From contig NZ_JACCCC010000001.1 in NCBI RefSeq assembly GCF_013408795.1, positions 124,001 to 188,000 on the forward strand: a DNA stretch of 64,000 bases, in the 5' to 3' direction. A program made the position numbers and the translations under genes. Below are positions 1 through 11,087 of the stretch, in pieces. Every line of letters begins with the position of its first letter. Position 1 is the stretch's first letter. The notes beneath the pieces are model-generated. The model was not told the DNA's origin and did not search any database. It was given only the letters and a program-made list of their open reading frames with translations. The DNA is from Spinactinospora alkalitolerans (GTDB lineage: Bacteria; Actinomycetota; Actinomycetes; Streptosporangiales; Streptosporangiaceae).

Positions 1-28
1 TCAAAAGCGACAGGTGGTGCTCTGGCTG

Positions 29-1318
29 ATGGCAGATCGGGAACTGACGGTGCTGTTCATGCCCGAAAGCGCCTACGGTCCGACCAACAACTGCATCGGG
101 ATCGGCGACGTCCTGCGCCGGCGCGGGCACCGCGTGGTCTTCGCCGCGGAGGCGTCGTGGAAGGGGCGGCTGGCGCCACTGGGCTTCGAAGAGGCCCTCG
201 TCGACCTCGCGCCACCGCCGGAGGAGGGCGGCGCCGAGCAGGACGCGGGGCAGTTCTGGAAGGACTACATCGCCGAGATCTCCCCGCAGTTCCGCAAGAC
301 CACGTCGGAGCAGTTGGAGACGGTGGTCAAGCCCATCTACGAGGAGCTGATCTCCGGGGTCCGCTACGCGGAGCCGCAGCTCAGGCGGATCATCGCCGAG
401 GTGCGCCCCGACGTGGTCGTCGAGGACAACGTGGTGCTGTTCCCGGCCCTGGCCACCGCGGACGCGCCGTTCGTGCGCATGCTCTCCTGCAACCCGCTGG
501 AGATGCCCGGCCCTGACGTGCCGCCGCCCTTCTCGGGCCTGGCCACGGGGGAGCGCCGCGCCGCCACCGCGTTCCACGCCGAGTTCGAACGCACCCACGG
601 GGCGATGTGGGCCGACTTCAACGCCTACGTCCAGGAGCAGGGCGCACCCGCGCTGCCGCACATGCGGTTCATGCCCGAGGGCGACCTCAACCTCTACCTC
701 TATCCCGAAGTGGCCGACTACACCGACCGCCGCCCGCTCGGCGACGGCTGGCACCGGCTGGACTCCTCGGTGCGCCGCACCGGCGGACCCGCGGAGCTGC
801 CGGACCACATCGCCAAGGGCGAGGGGTCGCTGATCTACTTCAGCCTCGGCTCGCTGGGCTCGGCCGACGTCGACCTGATGCGCAGGGTGATCGACGTCCT
901 CGGCGGGACCAGCCACCGCTACATCGTCTCCAAGGGCCCCCGCCACGACGAGATCGAGCTGCCCCCGAACATGTGGGGCGAGGAGTTCCTGTCCCAGACC
1001 GAGATCCTGCCGCTGGTGGACCTGGTGATCACGCACGGCGGCAACAACACCGTCACCGAGTCCTTCCACTTCGGCAAGCCGATGATCGTCCTGCCGCTGT
1101 TCTGGGACCAGTACGACAACGCCCAGCGCGTCCAGGAGCTGGGGTTCGGGCTGCGCATGGACGCCTACGGCTTCCGGCCCGACGAGCTGCGCGCCGGCGT
1201 GGAGAGCCTGCTCGGCAACGTCGGACTCCGCCGCCACCTGGACGAGATCGGCGCCGCGATCCGCGAACGCGAAGGCGTGGTGCGGGCCGCCGACCTCATC
1301 CAATCAGCGGCCCGCTGA
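29..1318 (+). CDS. MGT/UDPGT-family glycosyltransferase
   Basis: A GT1-fold glycosyltransferase of the macrolide/UDP-glucuronosyl type, which moves a sugar from an NDP-sugar donor to a small hydrophobic acceptor in the cytoplasm. The donor-binding signature is in the C-terminal half at about residues 332-375: ITHGGNNTVTES, then FWDQYDNAQR. The N-terminal half begins VLFMPESAYGPTNN, typical of the acceptor domain. About 429 aa, normal for the family. I chose the ATG at 29 because AGGTGGTG lies about 11 nt upstream; an in-frame GTG at 14 is also possible, and the frame is open to the window edge, so a longer N-terminus cannot be excluded. It ends tail to tail with clpB. The acceptor cannot be inferred; no biosynthetic cluster is visible on this side. 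Confidence 0.85.
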   Translation: MADRELTVLFMPESAYGPTNNCIGIGDVLRRRGHRVVFAAEASWKGRLAPLGFEEALVDLAPPPEEGGAEQDAGQFWKDYIAEISPQFRKTTSEQLETVVKPIYEELISGVRYAEPQLRRIIAEVRPDVVVEDNVVLFPALATADAPFVRMLSCNPLEMPGPDVPPPFSGLATGERRAATAFHAEFERTHGAMWADFNAYVQEQGAPALPHMRFMPEGDLNLYLYPEVADYTDRRPLGDGWHRLDSSVRRTGGPAELPDHIAKGEGSLIYFSLGSLGSADVDLMRRVIDVLGGTSHRYIVSKGPRHDEIELPPNMWGEEFLSQTEILPLVDLVITHGGNNTVTESFHFGKPMIVLPLFWDQYDNAQRVQELGFGLRMDAYGFRPDELRAGVESLLGNVGLRRHLDEIGAAIREREGVVRAADLIQSAAR

Positions 1319-1329
1319 CCGCCGTACCG

Positions 1330-1357
1330 CGTCCGGGGTGCGGCCGCACCCCGGACG
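1330..1357. terminator. Bidirectional terminator, 28-bp perfect palindrome
   Basis: CGTCCGGGGTGCGG followed directly by its exact reverse complement. It fills nearly the whole gap between the stop codons of two convergent genes (glycosyltransferase and clpB). There is no T tract, as is common in high-GC actinomycetes. Confidence 0.75.
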
Positions 1358-1358
1358 G

Positions 1359-3962
1359 TCAGGTGGGGGTCGGGACGGTGGCGGGGGTGACGCTCAGGGC
1401 GTCCTTGGTCTCGTCGAGGTCGACGACGACCGTGTCGCCCTCCTTGAGGTCGCCCGCGAGCAGCGCCTTGGCGAGCGGGTCGCCGATGGAGGCCTGCACC
1501 AGGCGGCGCAGCGGGCGGGCGCCGTAGACCGGGTCGTAGCCGGTGAGCGCGAGCCACTCGCGGGCGGCCGGGGTGACGTCCAGATGCAGCCTGCGGTCGG
1601 CCAGGCGCCGGCCCAGCCGGTCGATCTGCAGGTCGACGATCCGGGTCAGTTCGGTCGTGGACAGCGCGTCGAACATGATCACGTCGTCCAGCCGGTTCAG
1701 GAACTCCGGCTTGAACGTGTTGCGCACCACCGTCATAACCTTGTCCTGCCGGCCCTTCTCCTCCAGCGCCGGGTCCACCAGGAACTGCGAGCCCAGGTTG
1801 GAGGTGAGGATCAGCAGCGTGTTGCGGAAGTCCACCTGCCGGCCCTGGCCGTCGGTGAGGCGGCCGTCGTCGAGCACCTGCAGCAGGGTGTCGAAGACCT
1901 CGATGTGCGCCTTCTCCACCTCGTCCAGCAGCACGACGGTGTAGGGGCGGCGGCGCACCGCCTCGGTGAGCTGACCGCCCTCCTCATAGCCGACGTAGCC
2001 GGGGGGCGCTCCGACCAGGCGGGACACGGAGTGCTTCTCGGAGTACTCGCTCATGTCGATGCGCACGATCGCCCGCTCGTCGTCGAACAGGAACTCCGCC
2101 AGCGCCTTGGCCAGCTCGGTCTTGCCGACGCCCGTGGGGCCGAGGAACAGGAACGACCCCGTGGGCCGGTCCGGGTCGGAGATGCCGGCGCGGGCGCGGC
2201 GCACCGCGTCGGAGACCGCGCGCACGGCCTTGCCCTGCCCGATCAGCCGCCTGCCGAGCTCGTCCTCCATGCGCAGCAGCTTGGTGGTCTCGCCCTCCAT
2301 GAGGCGGCCCACCGGGATGCCGGTCCACGACGACACGACGTCGGCGACGTCGTCCGCGCCGACCTCGTCCTTGACCATGGTGGCCTCGGCCTCGGCCTCC
2401 TCCTCGGCCGAGGACGCCTCCTCCACCTGCTTCTCGAGCTGCGGGATCTCGCCGTACATCAGCCGGGACGCGGCCTCGAAGTCGCCGTCGCGCTGGGCGC
2501 GCTCGGCCTGGCCGCGCAGGTCGTCCAGGCGCTCCTTGAGCTCGCCGACCCTGTTCAGCCCGGCCTTCTCCTGCTCCCAGCGGGCGACCAGCCCGTTGAG
2601 CTGCTCCTGCCGGTCGGCGAGGTCGGCGCGCAGCCGCTCCAGGCGCTGCCGGCTGGCGGGGTCGGACTCCTTGTCGAGCGCCATCTCCTCCATCTTCAGC
2701 CGGTCGACGGCGCGCTGGAGCTCGTCGATCTCCACGGGCCGGGAGTCGATCTCCATCCGCAGCCGGGACGCGGCCTCGTCGATCAGGTCGATGGCCTTGT
2801 CGGGCAGGAACCGCGCGGTGATGTAGCGGTCGGACAGCGTCGCGGCCGCGACCAGGGCGGAGTCGGCGATCTGCACCTTGTGGTGGGCCTCGTAGCGCCC
2901 CTTCAGCCCGCGCAGGATCGCGATCGTGTCGGCCGCCGACGGCTCGTCCACCATGACCTGCTGGAACCGCCGCTCCAGCGCGGCGTCCTTCTCGATGCGC
3001 TCGCGGTACTCGTCCAGCGTCGTCGCGCCGACCATGCGCAGCTCGCCGCGGGCCAGCATCGGCTTGAGCATGTTGCCCGCGTCCATGGCGCCCTCGGCCG
3101 CGCCGGCGCCGACCATCGTGTGCAGTTCGTCGATGAACGTGACGACCTGGCCGTCGCTCTCCTTGATCTCGGTCAGGACGGCCTTGAGGCGCTCCTCGAA
3201 CTCGCCCCGGTATTTCGCGCCGGCCACCATCGCCGACAGGTCCAGCGAGACGAGCCGCTTGCCGCGCAGCGACTCGGGCACGTCACCGGCCACGATGCGC
3301 TGCGCCAGGCCCTCGACCACCGCCGTCTTGCCGACGCCGGGCTCGCCGATGAGCACCGGGTTGTTCTTGGTCCGCCGCGACAGCACCTGCACGACCCTGC
3401 GGATCTCGGAGTCGCGGCCGATGACCGGGTCGAGCGCGCCGGAGCGGGCCTGCTCGGTCAGGTCGACGCCGTACTTCTCCAGCGCCTGGAACGTCTCCTC
3501 CGGGTTCTCCGAGGTGACCCTGCCGTGCCCGCGCACCCGCTCGAACGCCTCCAGCAGCGCCTCGGGCGCGGCCCCGGCGCCCTTCAGCAGCTCGGCGGCC
3601 CCGCCGCCGTCGGCGGCCAGCCCGACCAGCAGGTGCTCGGTCGAGACGAACTCGTCCTCCATCTGCTTGGCGCGCTGCGCCGCGGTGTTCAGCGAGATGA
3701 TCAACTGCCGTGAGCTGGCCGGAGCGCTCACCGTGGCGCCGGCGGCCTTGGGCAGGCCCGCGATGGCCTCCTCGATCTGACGGTTCAGTTCGTCGGGATT
3801 GACCCCGACCTCCTTGAGCAGGGGCCGGATGATCCCCTCGCCCTGGTTGACGAGGGCGGCCAGCAGGTGGACCGGCTCGACCTGCGGGCTGCCGTCGGTG
3901 GTCGCGCGCCGGAGCGCGACCGACAGCGCCTCCTGGCTCTTCTTGGTGAGTTTGTAGTCCAT
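1359..3962 (-). CDS. clpB: ATP-dependent disaggregase ClpB
   Basis: Hsp100 disaggregase that threads aggregated proteins through a hexameric ring together with DnaK/DnaJ/GrpE. 867 aa, full length for the family. Order seen: Clp N-domain (from [13 protein letters not shown], residues 1-145), first AAA+ module with Walker A GEPGVGKT near residue 205, a long middle coiled-coil region rich in E/R/L (about 400-525), and second AAA+ module with Walker A GPTGVGKT near residue 606. The start is the ATG at 3962, behind a GAGGGGG-like ribosome site; upstream codons in frame lack homology. It lies 99 bp after hspR with no promoter or HAIR box visible in the gap, so it is probably the last gene of the dnaK operon and under HspR control through the dnaK promoter. 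Confidence 0.97.
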   Translation of the reverse strand: MDYKLTKKSQEALSVALRRATTDGSPQVEPVHLLAALVNQGEGIIRPLLKEVGVNPDELNRQIEEAIAGLPKAAGATVSAPASSRQLIISLNTAAQRAKQMEDEFVSTEHLLVGLAADGGGAAELLKGAGAAPEALLEAFERVRGHGRVTSENPEETFQALEKYGVDLTEQARSGALDPVIGRDSEIRRVVQVLSRRTKNNPVLIGEPGVGKTAVVEGLAQRIVAGDVPESLRGKRLVSLDLSAMVAGAKYRGEFEERLKAVLTEIKESDGQVVTFIDELHTMVGAGAAEGAMDAGNMLKPMLARGELRMVGATTLDEYRERIEKDAALERRFQQVMVDEPSAADTIAILRGLKGRYEAHHKVQIADSALVAAATLSDRYITARFLPDKAIDLIDEAASRLRMEIDSRPVEIDELQRAVDRLKMEEMALDKESDPASRQRLERLRADLADRQEQLNGLVARWEQEKAGLNRVGELKERLDDLRGQAERAQRDGDFEAASRLMYGEIPQLEKQVEEASSAEEEAEAEATMVKDEVGADDVADVVSSWTGIPVGRLMEGETTKLLRMEDELGRRLIGQGKAVRAVSDAVRRARAGISDPDRPTGSFLFLGPTGVGKTELAKALAEFLFDDERAIVRIDMSEYSEKHSVSRLVGAPPGYVGYEEGGQLTEAVRRRPYTVVLLDEVEKAHIEVFDTLLQVLDDGRLTDGQGRQVDFRNTLLILTSNLGSQFLVDPALEEKGRQDKVMTVVRNTFKPEFLNRLDDVIMFDALSTTELTRIVDLQIDRLGRRLADRRLHLDVTPAAREWLALTGYDPVYGARPLRRLVQASIGDPLAKALLAGDLKEGDTVVVDLDETKDALSVTPATVPTPT

Positions 3963-4061
3963 GCCTCGCCGCCCCCTCTGACCGAGTCGTCGCCTCCCCT
4001 TCCGCACGGCCTCGCCGGCCGCGAACCGGCGGGAACGCGGCCCGTGAGGTCGGGACCGGTG

Positions 4062-4484
4062 CTACTGCTCCGGCGGATGGGGAGGTGTCGTGTTGAAGAT
4101 CGTGACGCGGGTGCGCCGCACCGGGAGCAGTTCGCCGCCGCCGGAGCGCCCCGAGGTGCGCCGGGTGACCGCGGTGCGCGCCGCGTCGAGTTCGTTGCGC
4201 AGGTGGAAGAGGTGTTCGCGCAGCTCGGCCACCTCGCGTTCGAGTTCCAGGATGCGCTTGATCCCCGCGAGGTTGATGCCGTTCTCCTGGGACAGCCGCT
4301 GCACCTCGCGGAGCTGCTGGATGTCGCGCATGGAGTAGCGCCTGCCCCGCCCCGCCGCACGGCCGGGGGACACCAGGCCGAGCCGGTCGTACTGCCGCAG
4401 GGTCTGCGGGTGCAGCCCGGACAGCTCCGCGGCCACCGAGATGACGTAGACCGGGGTGTCGTCTCCGAAGGCGGGGTGGTTCAT
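4062..4484 (-). CDS. hspR: Heat-shock repressor HspR (MerR family)
   Basis: MerR-type DNA-binding repressor of the dnaK regulon that binds HAIR inverted repeats, with DnaK as co-repressor in the family. About 140 aa. The winged-helix domain reads VYVISVAAELSGLHPQTLRQ then YDRLGLVSP and GRRYS, followed by the leucine-rich helix (about residues 60-100) and a basic, poorly conserved tail. I take the ATG at 4484 as start (MNHPAF), since AAGGGGG lies 10 nt upstream; a GTG at 4493 would overlap the dnaJ stop codon and sit too close to that site. It follows dnaJ directly. A candidate operator is present at 8467-8487. Confidence 0.95.
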   Translation of the reverse strand: MNHPAFGDDTPVYVISVAAELSGLHPQTLRQYDRLGLVSPGRAAGRGRRYSMRDIQQLREVQRLSQENGINLAGIKRILELEREVAELREHLFHLRNELDAARTAVTRRTSGRSGGGELLPVRRTRVTIFNTTPPHPPEQ

Positions 4485-4489
4485 GGTTG

Positions 4490-5647
4490 TCACGCCCCCT
4501 TAGCGCGTGCTTCCAGATCGCTGCGCGGATCCTGGTCGGCTGTCGCGGCGCGGAAGTTCTCCAGTGCCTCCCTGGCCGCGCCGTTGAGGTTCTGCGGCAC
4601 CGCGACCTCGACGGTGACCAGCAGGTCGCCCGCTGTGCCGTCGCGCCGCTGGGTCCCCTTGCCCCTGACCCGGAACGTGCGGCCGTTCGGGGTGCCCGGG
4701 GGGATCTTGACGGTGACCGGGAGGCCGTTGAGCGTGGGCACCCGGACATCGGCGCCCAGCGTCGCCTCGGGGAAGGTCACCGGGACGGTGATCGTCAGGT
4801 TGTCGCCGGTCTTGCCGAACAACTGGTGCTGCTGCACGTGCACCACCACGAAGAGGTCTCCGGCCGGCCCGCCCCGCTCGCCCGGCGCTCCCTTGCCCTT
4901 GATCCTGATCCTCTGGCCGTCGGTGACGCCCGCGGGGATTCGGGCCTGGATCGTGCGGGTGCTCTTGCCGCGCCCGCTGCCGTGGCAGGTGGCGCACGGG
5001 TCGTCGACGACGAGGCCGCGGCCCTTGCACTCGCTGCACGGCTCGGACAGCGAGAAGCCGCCCAGGTTCTTGTTCTCGTGGCCGGTGCCCGAGCACTTCG
5101 GGCACACCCGCGGCGTCGTCCCGACCTTGGCGCCGGTGCCCTGGCAGGTCGGGCAGGCGGACTCGCTGGTGAGCTGGAACGACCGGGTGACGCCCTTGGC
5201 GGCCTCGGTGAAGGTCAGCTTGGTCTCGGTCTCCACGTCGGCGCCGCGCCGGGCCTGCGTGCTCGCGCGCCCGCCGCGGCCGCCGAACAGCCCGCCGAAC
5301 AGGTCGCTGAGCCGCTCGCCGCCCCCGCCGGCGGTGCCGGTGCCCTGGCCGAACAGGTCGCCGAGGTTGAAGTCGCCCGCCCCGGTGCCTCCGCCCGGCC
5401 GGTAGGAGCCGCCGAACAGCGAGCGCGCGTCGTCGTACTCCTTGCGGCGCTTCTCGTCCGACAGGACGTTGTAGGCCTCGGAGATCTCCTTGAACCGGTC
5501 CTCGGCGGCGCTGTCACCGGTGTTGGCGTCGGGATGGTACTTGCGCGCGAGCTTGCGGTAGGACTGCTTGATCTCGTCCTTCGTGGCCGTCTTTGAGACT
5601 CCGAGGACCTTGTAGTAGTCCTTCTCCAGGTAGTCCTTGGTGCTCAT
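4490..5647 (-). CDS. dnaJ: Co-chaperone DnaJ (type I Hsp40)
   Basis: Stimulates DnaK ATPase and delivers substrates. 385 aa. J-domain at about residues 8-75 with the HPD motif in ARKYHPDANTG, then a Gly/Phe-rich linker (about 80-145), then four zinc-finger CXXCXGXG units: CPTCQGTG, CPKCSGTG, CSECKGRG and CATCHGSG (about 165-235), and the C-terminal substrate-binding domains. The type is that encoded next to hspR in actinobacteria (dnaJ1-like). The gap to grpE upstream is 116 bp and holds a very stable hairpin, unlike the tight spacing elsewhere in the operon. Confidence 0.96.
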   Translation of the reverse strand: MSTKDYLEKDYYKVLGVSKTATKDEIKQSYRKLARKYHPDANTGDSAAEDRFKEISEAYNVLSDEKRRKEYDDARSLFGGSYRPGGGTGAGDFNLGDLFGQGTGTAGGGGERLSDLFGGLFGGRGGRASTQARRGADVETETKLTFTEAAKGVTRSFQLTSESACPTCQGTGAKVGTTPRVCPKCSGTGHENKNLGGFSLSEPCSECKGRGLVVDDPCATCHGSGRGKSTRTIQARIPAGVTDGQRIRIKGKGAPGERGGPAGDLFVVVHVQQHQLFGKTGDNLTITVPVTFPEATLGADVRVPTLNGLPVTVKIPPGTPNGRTFRVRGKGTQRRDGTAGDLLVTVEVAVPQNLNGAAREALENFRAATADQDPRSDLEARAKGA

Positions 5648-5723
5648 CGACGCTTGCCTTCTCCCGCTTCGTCCTCGGTTGTCGGTGGGCCGGGGCCGCG
5701 CGCGAATCCCCGCGCCCGGATCC

Positions 5724-5758
5724 GAGCGCGCCCCGGGGGCCTGCCCCGGGGCGCGCTC
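5724..5758 (-). terminator. Strong hairpin between grpE and dnaJ
   Basis: A perfect 15-bp stem (GAGCGCGCCCCGGGG and its complement) with a 5-nt loop, starting 5 nt after the grpE stop codon. It sits inside an operon, so it is more likely a partial terminator, processing site or mRNA stabiliser than a full stop. No T run follows. Confidence 0.6.
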
Positions 5759-5763
5759 CGCTG

Positions 5764-6498
5764 CTACCTCTGCTGTTCGCCGTCTGCTCCGTCCTCGGCG
5801 GCGCCCTCGACCGGGCCGGGACCGGCCCCGGCCGCCGCCTCGGGCTCGGCCGCCTCGCCGGCGGCGGCGCCCTCCTCCTCGTCCGGGCCGGCCACGACCA
5901 CGCGGGCCGGGCGGAGCACCCGCTCGCCGACGAGGTATCCGGGCTGGAACACCTCGATGACGGTCGGGACGCTCACCTCGGGCGAGGGGACCATCGTCAG
6001 GGCCTCGTGCACGTTGGGGTCGAACTCGTCGCCCTTCTCCGCGTACTTCTTCAACCCCAACTTGGCGACCAGCGACTCCAGCGACTCGCCGACCGACTTG
6101 AACCCGCCGGCCAGCTCGTCGTGCTCGCGGGCCCGGCCGATGTCGTCCAGCACCGGCAGCAGCTCGCCCATCACCTGGGCCAGCGCCTGCTCCCGGACGG
6201 CGGTCCGGTCCCGGTCCACGCGCTTGCGGTAGTTGGCGTACTCCGCCTGCAGCCGCTTGAGGTCGTTGGTGCGGTCGTTGAGCTGCTCGCGCAGCAGCGC
6301 GAGTTCGGCGTCATCGACGACCGTGACCTCGGTCTCCTCGGCCTCCTCGGGCTCGACCGCATCGGCCTCGGAGCCCGGAGCGGGCTCGGCGGCCCCCTCC
6401 GGGGTGCGCAGCTCGCCGGTCTCGGGATCGATGCGCCGCTTGTCGCGGATCACCGGCCCCTGCCGTTCCTCGCCGTTCTCGTTCTCCGGCGACGCCAT
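5764..6498 (-). CDS. grpE: Nucleotide exchange factor GrpE
   Basis: Releases ADP from DnaK. 244 aa. The N-terminal third is an acidic, low-complexity extension (residues 1-90, rich in E, A and P). The coiled coil runs from about residue 90 (LALLREQLNDRTNDLKRLQA then YANYRKRVDRDR), and the C-terminal beta domain contains FDPNVHEALTMVPS. A second acidic, Ala/Glu-rich tail follows. ATG at 6498 is preceded by GGAGGAGG. It starts 31 bp after the dnaK stop and is clearly in the same operon. Confidence 0.95.
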   Translation of the reverse strand: MASPENENGEERQGPVIRDKRRIDPETGELRTPEGAAEPAPGSEADAVEPEEAEETEVTVVDDAELALLREQLNDRTNDLKRLQAEYANYRKRVDRDRTAVREQALAQVMGELLPVLDDIGRAREHDELAGGFKSVGESLESLVAKLGLKKYAEKGDEFDPNVHEALTMVPSPEVSVPTVIEVFQPGYLVGERVLRPARVVVAGPDEEEGAAAGEAAEPEAAAGAGPGPVEGAAEDGADGEQQR

Positions 6499-6529
6499 TG
6501 GCTACGCCTCCTCCCTCACCGTCTCGGAC

Positions 6530-8395
<1,866 letters not shown>

Positions 8396-8432
8396 GAGTA
8401 CGTCCTCCGTCAAGGTTGAGTCTTACAGGCGC

Positions 8433-8462
8433 AGTATTGCTTCAGGTTTCGTCTGCTGTCAA
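8433..8462 (-). promoter_or_regulatory. dnaK operon promoter
   Basis: On the minus strand TTGACA (8457-8462) and AATACT (8433-8438) are separated by 18 bp, 38 nt before the dnaK start codon. This resembles a vegetative (HrdB-type) promoter, as expected for a repressor-controlled heat-shock operon. Confidence 0.65.
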
Positions 8463-8466
8463 ATCA

Positions 8467-8487
8467 CTTGAGCCAGGTGGACTCAAG
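8467..8487 (-). promoter_or_regulatory. HAIR operator for HspR
   Basis: CTTGAGC-N7-ACTCAAG, one mismatch from the consensus CTTGAGT-N7-ACTCAAG recognised by HspR in Streptomyces and mycobacteria. It lies 4 bp upstream of the -35 element of the dnaK promoter. A second half-site (TTGAGTC) occurs at 8416-8422, downstream of the promoter. Confidence 0.88.
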
Positions 8488-8788
8488 GGTGCCCGCATAC
8501 GGGGTCAACGCGGGAGACGCGGAGGTTGTTCCCGATCGTCGCCGATCGGGACGCTCTTCGCGCGCCCGATCGCAGAACCCCGGGACATCCAAGGGGAGAT
8601 CCCGATCCGGCTCAGGGGCGGAACCGGGGGCCGGACCAAGGGGCGGATCAGGGGAGGGATCCGGGAGACGACCGGTCGTGCGCGCTCGTGCGGACCCGTG
8701 TGAACTCGGTGGGGGCGCACTTCACTAACCTGGGACCGGACAACCAGGCATCCCGTCCGGTCGGTTCAGGGCCGGGTGCCGTGACGCG

Positions 8789-8817
8789 TTGACCCGCTCG
8801 GTATTACTCGCTAGTAA
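8789..8817 (+). promoter_or_regulatory. Promoter with overlapping palindrome upstream of the EtfD-like gene
   Basis: TTGACC (8789-8794), 17 bp, TAGTAA (8812-8817). The palindrome TTACT-cgct-AGTAA (8804-8817) covers the -10 region, an ideal place for a TetR-type repressor. The rest of 8488-8788 holds nothing I recognise. Confidence 0.5.
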
Positions 8818-8881
8818 CATTGAGTGGACCTCCGGTGTGTGGCGCACCGGATCACGACAGCATGATGGGAGGCCGCGGGCG

Positions 8882-11044
8882 ATGCTCTACCTGGTTCTGG
8901 GGATCATCACGACCGCCTTCGCCGTGGTCGGGGTAGTGGTGTGGGCCTATGGCATCCGCCAGATGGTCCGCACCGTGGGCGTCGGCCGTCCGGTGGAAGC
9001 CGCTCGGAAGGCGGACTTCGGCCGGCGAATCACGAACACGCTGATCGAGACGCTCGGGCACACGCGCATGCTCAAATGGCGCTGGATCGGCGTCGCCCAC
9101 TGGTTCATCATGGTGTCGTTCCCGGCCCTGGTGTTCACGGTGGCCGAGGCGCACGGCGAGGTGTGGGACCCCCACTTCCACCTGCCGATCATCTACGACT
9201 GGCCGATCTACGGCGTCTTCATCGAGGTCGTCGCCGCCGCGAGCCTCGTCGGCATCATCGGGCTGACGCTCTACCGCCGGCTCAGGGGGCCCAAGCGGAT
9301 CGGCCGCAAGTCCAAGTTCGACAACTCCCGGCACTGGACGGCCTACTACGTCGAGGCCTACATCATCGGCCTGCTGGTCTCGATCTTCGCGATCCGCGGC
9401 ATCAAGGTCGCGATGGGCGAGTTCCCGTTCCCGGTATGGACCACCCCGATCTCGCACGCGCTCGGCGCGGTCCTGCCGCCCAGCGAGCCCGCCCTGGCCC
9501 TCATCGCGGCCTTCAAGCTGATCATCTCGTGGGTCTTCTTCATCGTCATCGGCGTGGTCCTGACGATGGGCGTCGCCTGGCACCGCTTCACCGCGCCGAT
9601 CAACATCTACTTCAAGCGCAACGCCGACGGCTCCGTCGCGCTCGGCCCGGCCAAGCAGATGCTGAACAAGGACGGCGACCCGCTGGACTTCGAGGAGGCC
9701 GACCCCGACGAGGACCCCTTCGGCGTCGGCAAGGTCGAGGAGTTCACCTGGAAGGGCCTGCTCGACTTCACCACCTGCACCGAGTGCGGCCGGTGCCAGT
9801 CGCAGTGCCCGGCGTGGAACACCGGCAAGCCGCTGTCGCCGAAGAAGCTGGTCATGGACCTGCGCGACCACGCATACGCCAAGGCCCCCTACCTGATGCA
9901 GGGGCTCACCGAAGAGAGCGACGAGAGCCACGCCGGCACCGACGTCCTCGCCCTGCTGGGCAAGCCCCTCGTGGGCACCGAGGAGGAGGGCGGGGTCATC
10001 CACCCCGACGTGCTGTGGTCGTGCACCAACTGCGGCGCCTGCGTCGAGCAGTGCCCGGTCGACATCGAGCACGTCGACCACATCCTGGACATGCGCCGCT
10101 ACCAGGTCATGATCGAGTCGAGCTTCCCCTCCGAGGCGAACACGCTGCTGAAGAACCTGGAGAACAAGGGCAATCCGTGGGGCATGGCCGAGGACAAGCG
10201 CCTCGACTGGGTCTCCGAACTCGACTTCGAGGTCCCCGTCGTCGAGGACAAGCTGCCCGAGGGCACCGAGTACCTGTTCTGGGTGGGCTGCGCCGGAGCG
10301 CTGGAGGACCGCGCCAAGAAGACCACGAAGGCGATCGCCGAGCTGCTGCACATGGCCGGCGTGAAGTTCGCGGTGCTCGGCGGGATGGAGGCCTGCACCG
10401 GCGACCCGGCGCGGCGCCTGGGCATGGAGTTCGTCTTCCAGATGCTCGCGCAGCAGAACGTGGAGACGCTCAACGACGCCGGCGTCACCAAGATCGTGGC
10501 GAGCTGCCCGCACTGCTTCAACACGCTCGGCAACGAGTACCCGCAGCTCGGCGGTGACTACGACGTCATCCACCACAGCCAGTTGCTGGCCAAGCTGGTG
10601 GATGACGGCAGGCTCACCCCGGTCCAGCCGATCGACGAGAACATCACCTACCACGACCCGTGCTTCCTGGGCCGGCACAACAAGGTCTACACCCCGCCGC
10701 GCGACATCATGGCGCAGGTGCCCGGCGTCACGACCGTCGAGATGCACCGCCACAAGGAGCGGGGCTTCTGCTGCGGCGCCGGCGGCGCGCGGATGTGGAT
10801 GGAGGAGCGCATCGGCAAGCGCATCAACACCGAGCGCGTGGACGAGGCGCTGACCACCGACCCCGACACCGTGTCGACCGCGTGCCCGTTCTGCCAGGTG
10901 ATGCTCGGCGACGCGATCAACGAGAAGAAGTCCAAGGGCGAGGCCAAGGAGGGCCTGGAGGTCGTCGACGTCTCCCAGCTCCTGCTCCGCTCGGTCAAGG
11001 GCGAGAAGCCCACGCCCCAGGAGCCGGAGAAGGAGAACGTCTAG
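8882..11044 (+). CDS. EtfD-like membrane iron-sulfur oxidoreductase
   Basis: About 720 aa with the architecture of mycobacterial Rv0338c (EtfD), proposed to pass electrons from ETF to the quinone pool during fatty-acid beta-oxidation. N-terminal membrane part (residues 1-240) with several hydrophobic helices resembling the NarI/heterodisulfide-reductase b-type domain; two 4Fe-4S ferredoxin motifs, CTECGRCQSQCPAW (about residue 298) and CTNCGACVEQCPVD (about 381); then two cysteine-rich CCG domains (CPHCFNTLG and GFCCGAGGARMW). The ATG at 8882 has GGGAGG 9 nt upstream; longer in-frame starts (8789) overlap the promoter. Its promoter palindrome suggests fatty-acid-linked control, which is inference. 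No etfAB is visible in the window. Confidence 0.85.
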   Translation: MLYLVLGIITTAFAVVGVVVWAYGIRQMVRTVGVGRPVEAARKADFGRRITNTLIETLGHTRMLKWRWIGVAHWFIMVSFPALVFTVAEAHGEVWDPHFHLPIIYDWPIYGVFIEVVAAASLVGIIGLTLYRRLRGPKRIGRKSKFDNSRHWTAYYVEAYIIGLLVSIFAIRGIKVAMGEFPFPVWTTPISHALGAVLPPSEPALALIAAFKLIISWVFFIVIGVVLTMGVAWHRFTAPINIYFKRNADGSVALGPAKQMLNKDGDPLDFEEADPDEDPFGVGKVEEFTWKGLLDFTTCTECGRCQSQCPAWNTGKPLSPKKLVMDLRDHAYAKAPYLMQGLTEESDESHAGTDVLALLGKPLVGTEEEGGVIHPDVLWSCTNCGACVEQCPVDIEHVDHILDMRRYQVMIESSFPSEANTLLKNLENKGNPWGMAEDKRLDWVSELDFEVPVVEDKLPEGTEYLFWVGCAGALEDRAKKTTKAIAELLHMAGVKFAVLGGMEACTGDPARRLGMEFVFQMLAQQNVETLNDAGVTKIVASCPHCFNTLGNEYPQLGGDYDVIHHSQLLAKLVDDGRLTPVQPIDENITYHDPCFLGRHNKVYTPPRDIMAQVPGVTTVEMHRHKERGFCCGAGGARMWMEERIGKRINTERVDEALTTDPDTVSTACPFCQVMLGDAINEKKSKGEAKEGLEVVDVSQLLLRSVKGEKPTPQEPEKENV

Positions 11045-11087
11045 CGGGGGATCTTTCGCGGTGGCCGGGGAGAGCGGGCGCCTTCCT

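Noticed and set aside
1338-3713. Long open frame on the plus strand opposite clpB, and similar long frames opposite dnaK (6233-8419), mutB (23530-25299), mutA (25344-27320) and the kinase/regulator pair (34860-37169)
   Set aside because: These mirror conserved genes in high-GC DNA; their translations are Arg/Gly/Asp/His-biased with no family motif, so they are antisense shadows.
3963-4061. Separate HAIR box for clpB
   Set aside because: The gap was read on both strands; no CTTGAG or ACTCAAG half-sites occur.
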